Assembly (NCBI GenBank): GCA_025200525.1
Contig: CM045758.1
Span: forward strand, 168,294,261-168,358,260
Direction of reading: 5' to 3'
Origin: Camellia lanceoleosa
Taxonomy: Eukaryota; Streptophyta; Magnoliopsida; Ericales; Theaceae
Length of the DNA stretch: 64,000 nucleotides
Below are positions 58,305-64,000 of the stretch, piece after piece. The notes beneath the pieces are model-generated. The model did not search any database. It was given only the letters and a program-made list of their open reading frames with translations, and had not been told where the DNA came from. Every line of letters begins with the position of its first letter. Position 1 is the stretch's first letter. The position numbers and the translations under genes were made by a program.

Positions 58305-61300
58305 TGGGCACAACCACGGTAGAGTTAGTTAATTGTGAAGGTCTACCATGTGTAAAACTCAGATTGATTCACAATGAATCTATGCTCCTTATTTCATGAG
58401 TAGAGGTGTGCCATGCTCATTGAAGAATCTGATATTTTCTCCACTATGAACATAATATGTATGCATCTCATACTATGTTGTAACTGTTTTTCAAGTATTC
58501 TCTCTGTCTTTACGTGTTAAAGTACATTAGGTGCTTAGCCGTCTTCGCCTTTTCTCTTTTACTCTCTAAGCCCATCCTGTCAATCCTAGACCTATTGTCA
58601 ATTCCCTTAATTCTGAACTCTGCCTAGAGCTAAAAGTGTCTACTCTTTTTATTCCCCGTGGTGCAGTTCCTTATGGTATTCTTTATTACCTTTTGTTTCA
58701 AAATTCATATTCTTGAACTGTTGTCACTTTCTATGACTTTTCACTATTTAGCTTAACTTCAGAAGCTTGAAATAGGTTATCACATTTCAAATGTATAATT
58801 TGAACAGTTGCTTAATTTTTTATGATGTGTGATTGGTGCTTATCATTTAGGCTGTGTTTGGTTGAAGGATTTGGAGAGGGAACCCAAATCCTTCAAATCC
58901 TTCAACCAAACACAGCTTAAGGGTTATATAATGTAGGTATATAATTTCAATTGAAATGCTTTTTTAAGGTATGAATACTGTTTAGTTTTGTTGAAACCTT
59001 TTCTATTGATTTTATTTTATTTTGTTTTGGTTTTGTTTTTTGGTAGAAGATATAGAATTTTTTGTTGTTGTTTATTTCGATCATTATTATTATTAGGTTT
59101 TAAAGTTCAATTTTGACCAGTTTGATCCTTAGGGTTTGGTCTATTTCAATCTAAATACACTACTAGATGCATAAAATGGGCTTGAAAACCAGGGACAAAG
59201 CTCAAAAATACTGACTTGCATATTTAAGGATTTGGAGGTGGTAATGCATCAAATGTTTTGTAATATTTAAAATTTTTATTTTTTTTTTAAAAGTTTATTT
59301 GTAAAATTTTAAATGATGGATGTTTTCCCCATAAAACAAGGAAAAATATTCATCTATGGATTTTATATTCAGGACCAGGACTCTACAGAAGTCATGTCAC
59401 ATTACATGCATGCAAAGATTTTTAATGAATCACTTACCTTCCAATTGTCATTTACCTTCCAATTGTTATTGTTGTTCATTTTATTTATTTATTTATTTAT
59501 TTATTTTTAAATTAATTGCTTTATTTGAAACAGTGAACATGATACTGCACTGGTTGCTGCCCTGGATGGTACAATCCATTTATTCGAGCCTAAATCTGGG
59601 AAAGTGTTGTGGTCATTTTCATCAGGACCATCAATTCACTCTTCATATCAGGCTCCTGTTGAGCAAAGTAATGAAAAGGAAAATACTTCCCAACTAGAAA
59701 GTTTCTTTATAGATTGTGGGGATGACTGGGCGCTGTATATGCATGATGCCTTTGGTAAGCGGGTATGTCTGAAAACGTCATGGCTATATTTCATATCAAT
59801 GCTTTCTGAAGTGGTCCACTGATAAGGTTTAGTGTTGAGATTCTGCGTCCATATGTGTTGACTGACAGGTTTTGCTAGGACTAGTGTCCTAGACAGCCTG
59901 ATACATTTTGGTCCCTAATTTGTACTGTTTTATTTATGAATACAGGTATTTGATATTGGTAGCTTCTTAATACACCCCCTATATGTATATATCTCTATAC
60001 CCAGTTGCACCATATTTTTTTTCCCTAATGTAGAAGCGTTACCATTCATCTGGCCATATTGTTACCTTTTTGCATAATCATATACCATATGCTCTTGATT
60101 TCTTGTATTATTCTTGCTGTCTCAGAAACTCAAAGAGACTATTGAAGAGTTCATCAGTAATACTCCACTCATAGCAGAAGATGGAGGAGTTGTACTTGGG
60201 TCAAAGAAAACTACTGTGTTTCTGGTTGATGCTAAGACTGGAAGGCTAATCTACACTTACAGTTTGTCTAATTCTCCACCCACATCACAGAACAATGATG
60301 AGAAGAGTGTGTTAAATGGTACTACTTTTGATGAACTGGAACAGTCTGGTTCATTGAACCTTAAGCCTGATGAGCTGCCTCTTTACATCACAAGAACTGA
60401 TTATTCACTGAAGTCTTTCGCTCTAAATACGGATAAAGTTCTGTGGAACATGACAGTTGCTGAAGTTGGAGCTGCTTTCCTTTGTCAGGAAGTTGAGAAT
60501 TCATTTAGTGGGATTCTTTCAGATTTAGAATATGGGTTGCCTTCTGAACCAAACATTCCCTTTAATATGCCGTTGCCATGTCAATCAAAGGCTGTTGTCT
60601 ACCGCTTCATGGGTCCTAATATGCTAGGACCCTTTCATAAGCCTAATATGCTACCTGAAGCTCATCGTCAAGATATGATGCTCCCTGTGTCTAATTCAAA
60701 TCTAATGCTTGATTGGCAACCTGAAGTTGATAAATCCGCAGAATTGCATCATAAAGATGAGAGACTCCCACTGCCTGGTCCAAATCTTTTTCTTTCTTCA
60801 CAACCTGATGTCAATACATTTCTGGACTCTCATCACTACAATGACATTGATCTAGTGCCATCTTTGACTCAAATGACTGAAATTTCAGGGATATCTGGTA
60901 TGCAAGATGTGAAAAAGCATCATAATGGTGGACTAAATGTGGCTAGTGTATTTTCTGTCATTTCTTTTGCTATCATTTTTGTGGGCTTTGTCATCTACTC
61001 TTGTCCTTTAGTGACTAGAAAAGATGTTGAGTTGAATAAGCAGCCCGGTGATTTAAATGCAAGAACAGTGCCTTCAAAAAGGAAGAAAACTCGGAAGTCA
61101 GGAAAGAATAGTGGCATTGTTGAGAAGAGGGATGAAAGCACCTCATTTGCTGATGGATATGATAACAGACCATGGTTGAAACTCAATCAATCAATGGATG
61201 ATAGCAGAGAAGGACGCACGGTTGGTAAACTATTTGTCTCTAATACAGAAATTGCTAAGGGAAGCAATGGTACCATTGTCCTTGAGGGAATTTATGAAGG

Positions 61301-64000
61301 TCGTTCAGTAGCTGTGAAACGTCTTGTCAAGGCCCATAATGATGTTGCTTTTAAGGAAATCCAGAATCTTGTTGCATCTGACAGACATCCAAATATTGTT
61401 CGATGGTATGGAGTGGAATCTGATCAAGATTTTGTGTATCTCTCACTGGAGCGTTGCACTTGCAGCTTAAATGATCTAATTCAGATGTACTCCGATACCT
61501 CTGAAAAACCAACCGTTATTGAGGAACAAGCTATGGAAGCCATGATAGAGTATAAAGTCCGTTTGGATTCAATGAAGGGCATTATGCAGGATGTTAAATT
61601 GTGGAAAGAAAATGGCTATCCTTCACCTATATTATTGAAACTGATGAGGTTAGTTTAAAATTTTGATGTTTCAATTAGATTTACATTAGATCTGTCATCA
61701 TTTCATGCCGAGTATGCCACTAGTGTGCTTGTATCAGACTCGCATTCTTTTGCTTATCCACAACATAGATGTCACCAAACCTTAATGGCTGTCAACGGTT
61801 TCCATTGTTCATGGGGGAAAAAGTTATTAATAATTTAGCATATTTGTAGAAGGGGATACCACTTTCTATTGCCCATGTGGCATAGATCTTAAGGTAAGTT
61901 TGCAGAAAGGGATGCCCCTGTGCTGCAGAGTCTGAGCCCTTCTGAAAACTGGAATATGTTGTCCTGAAATGTTCATTCAGTCAGTCAACATTGAGTAGAG
62001 TGAACCTACTCCTTTTCTACAATGAATCTGAAATAAGTGCATCCTATTTTCATTAGCACTTTTAAGAAGAGTACTTGGTTGATGTGCAGATAGAAATTCT
62101 TAGGATTTCATGTGCTGATCATATTTAAAAAATTTACTACTATATATGATGGCGCCTTTATTTTCTATGATGAGCTCCATTCTAGAGCACTTTCTTGTTT
62201 TTAAATACAATTTGTAAAACAAGGTATTTTGTAATGTCTAATGGATTTTTAAATCTATCCTCCCCTCTCCCCTCTTTTAAATTCTGGCTTGCCGGAGTTT
62301 ATTGCTGAAGTCATAAATTGCCATTAGGTTTGGTGACTGGATGAAAACAAATGTAGTTACAAGTTTAGGTTAGATTCCCTTGTTAATCTTTCTAGGCCTG
62401 CATTTATGCCAATTTAATTGGTCTGAATTCAGCATTTGTTTAATCTTCCTTTTTGTATCTGTAACACAGGGATGTGGTTTCTGGACTCCTGCATTTGCAT
62501 GAACTGGGAATAATTCATCGACTTAAAGCCTCAAAATGTGTTGATAATTAAAGAAAGATCTTTATTTGCAAAGCTCTCTGATATGGGTATCAGCAAGCGT
62601 CTTGTTGGGGAGATGTCTTCCTTGGGCCATCATGCTACTGGCAAGTATTCTTGACTAGCTATTATGTCAGCAACTTCATATATCCATCATTTGCTATGCA
62701 TGTGAAGTTTTATGGTCATATGACATCTGTGTCTTGATTGCTTTGCTACATTTTTAACCTTTGTGCAACCATTTTTTTTTAAAAAAATTCTACAATCCAC
62801 CTTTCTGTCCCTTTGGCATCGTGTTTAATTCATAAATTTGTTTAAACTAGGGTGTAAATAATTAGTCGATTTGACGTTGAGTTTGGTTTATGGTAGATCT
62901 GGGAGAACTAAAAGAGTTATCTAACAATTCATATGTGAATGATAAATGGTTTTTAGTTCATTTGTTAAGTATTTTGTTTGATGACCTATTGCAGGTTATG
63001 GCAGTTCGGGATGGCAAGCTCCCGAACAGCTTCTCTGTGGACGCCAAACACGTGCAGTAGATATGTTTAGCCTAGGCTGTGTTCTTTTTTACTGCATTAC
63101 TGGTGGTAGACATCCATTTGGTGACCGTCTTGAACGTGACATCAATATTGTGAAGAACAAAGCAGACCTCTTCTTAGTGGAGAATATTCCAGAAGCCATG
63201 GATCTGTTCTCTTGTTTATTAAACCCTAATGTTGAATTAAGGTAAGTACTGGACATTATTGTCACGATGACTCTATGGCAATAGTTATGACTTGTGCCTC
63301 TCAATATGTTGTTCTCCACAATATTTGGAGACACTAATCCGTTTCATCGAAAGTGTACAAACTTAAAAGTTATTCTTTGTCCACAATAATCCATTTCAGT
63401 CATTCACAAATTCCTAAAAGTTATTCTTTGTCCAATGAAAAGAATGTGTAACCTCAATTGTGATGTACAACACATTATGGAGTAGTTTAACCATGTGTGT
63501 TTGGCTGGACATGGTCTTGGGATTGGATTAATAATTCAAAAAAATCCAGAATAATATTCCATCTGGACTATTGAATCCCATGGGGGAGGGTGAGATATAA
63601 AATGAAGGACTAAGTAGAGGTTCAGACTAATTAGTTAAATTGAGATATGATATACACTCCAAAGGAATTGATAATCCTTGGACTAACAGTCCTAGGAATG
63701 CTAGTCACATCTATTCCACTTTGTCCAAACAAACATGGCCTAACTGTGTTGTAGACTGTATGCCAGTGGGACACTGATTTTGTTGGGACATTTATGCAAA
63801 CAAATTTTCCTGCATTCTTAATTATTCGAATTTATTTTTGTTGAGCACTAATTGTCTGAGTTCTACTGATTTCTTGCAGGCCCAAGGCGTCAGAGGTGTT
63901 TAATCATCCTTTGTTTTGGAATTCTGAGATGAGATTATCATTTTTCCGTGACACAAGCGATAGGGTAGAGTTGGAAGATAGGGAGACTGACTCTGATCTT
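56856..64000 (+). CDS. IRE1: IRE1: ER stress sensor kinase/endoribonuclease (5' part)
   Basis: A transmembrane ER protein that senses unfolded proteins and splices bZIP60-type mRNA in plants. Exons: 56856-57034, 59534-59762, 60126-61648, 62470-62640, 62995-63241, 63880 to the edge; junctions are in phase. A signal peptide (MKHKLLRLLCLFLLVIGL) leads into a luminal sensor (TALVAALDGTIHLFEPKSG), then the membrane span near SVISFAIIFVGFVIYSC (about 60950-61005). Kinase: KGSNGT loop, VAVKRL Lys, HELGIIHR, KLSDMGISKRL, GWQAPEQLL; the RNase domain starts at LFWNSEMRLSFFRD. The intron after 62640 has a GC donor. Oddity: at 62516-62530 the bases read CAT CGA CTT AAA G, two short of an HRDLK codon run, so the catalytic Asp is lost and a stop follows at 62549. 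Other exons are open. The protein continues past the window. Confidence 0.93.
57352..57629 (-). mobile_element. 278-bp Helitron in IRE1 intron 1
   Basis: Minus strand: starts TCTATACTATTATTG at 57629 and ends GGGTGGGCTCACACCC then CTAG at 57355-57352. The hairpin sits directly against the CTAG. Non-coding. Confidence 0.65.
57875..58017. repeat. Imperfect inverted repeat in intron 1
   Basis: CCCACAATTTGACCCACAATAATGTGGCA on the left faces TGCCACATCATTGTGGGT...AATTGTGGG on the right. Probably a small decayed MITE; no TSD settled. Confidence 0.45.
58247..58296. repeat. (AG)n microsatellite
   Basis: About 25 AG units without interruption in IRE1 intron 1; likely length-polymorphic. Confidence 0.95.
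58850..58916. mobile_element. 67-bp Tourist-like MITE
   Basis: GGCTGTGTTTGGTTGAAGG...CCTTCAACCAAACACAGC with TTA on both sides (58847-58849, 58917-58919). The arms are about 25 bp, close to the whole element. TTA duplication and a TGTTTGG end are PIF/Harbinger traits. Confidence 0.8.
63491..63740. mobile_element. ~250-bp MITE in IRE1 intron 5
   Basis: CCATGTGTGTTTGGCTGGACA on the left matches the reverse complement of the right end, GGCCATGTTTGTTTGGACA. Non-coding. The flank TAA is a possible TSD but not secure. Confidence 0.6.

Overview
This is a repeat-dense, AT-rich stretch of a flowering-plant nuclear genome, probably a dicot. The evidence is plant Ty3/gypsy families (a Tat-lineage element and a chromodomain-bearing chromovirus), a Mutator-like transposase next to a plant mobile domain (PMD) gene, Helitrons, a Harbinger remnant, a captured cinnamoyl-CoA-reductase exon, and at the right edge a host gene for the unfolded-protein-response sensor IRE1. 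Nothing in the window allows a species call. All calls come from reading the sequence; no database search was run.

Layout. 1-11.7 kb: a decayed Tat-type Ty3/gypsy element on the minus strand (gag, protease, RT, RNase H, a second RNase H, integrase). It has an antisense, intron-containing extra ORF beyond integrase, a 63-bp minisatellite, and a 2.36-kb solo LTR (target-site duplication, TSD, TATTT) inserted into integrase. 11.7-12.3 kb: a probable second LTR remnant. 12.5-21 kb: hairpin-rich and satellite-like arrays around three small unrecognised genes (A, B minus; C plus), at least two of which look homologous. Gene C is cut next to its stop codon by a 1.6-kb solo LTR (TSD ATAAT). 21.3-27.5 kb: a PMD gene and a MULE transposase on the same strand, both broken.

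28.9-51.2 kb: a nest of Helitron-like repeats. The unit called X occurs in four copies (two plus, two minus). Three of them carry a fragment of a cinnamoyl-CoA reductase exon with its splice acceptor. The second X copy is interrupted by a solo chromovirus LTR (TSD TAACA), which is itself interrupted by a full-length 9.36-kb member of the same family (TSD CGGAT). The third, inverted copy is interrupted by another solo LTR of that family (TSD TTATG). Two Helitron-like units flanking 45.5 kb face each other, and one contains a 624-bp foldback element with a 9-bp TSD. The uninterrupted partner unit shows the empty site.

51.6-55.4 kb: a Harbinger-like deletion derivative that joins a GRF zinc-finger exon to the C-terminal end of a transposase and contains a four-copy 187-bp tandem array. 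55.4-56.5 kb: three tandem short Helitrons. 56.5-64 kb: IRE1, plus strand, six exons visible, running off the right edge at the start of its RNase domain. As written, a 2-nt loss in the HRD catalytic loop shifts the frame. This is either real damage or a consensus error, and it decides whether the one host gene here works.

No operon-like cooperation is expected. The only proposed functional link is that inverted copies of the reductase exon could produce double-stranded RNA matching a lignin-pathway gene.
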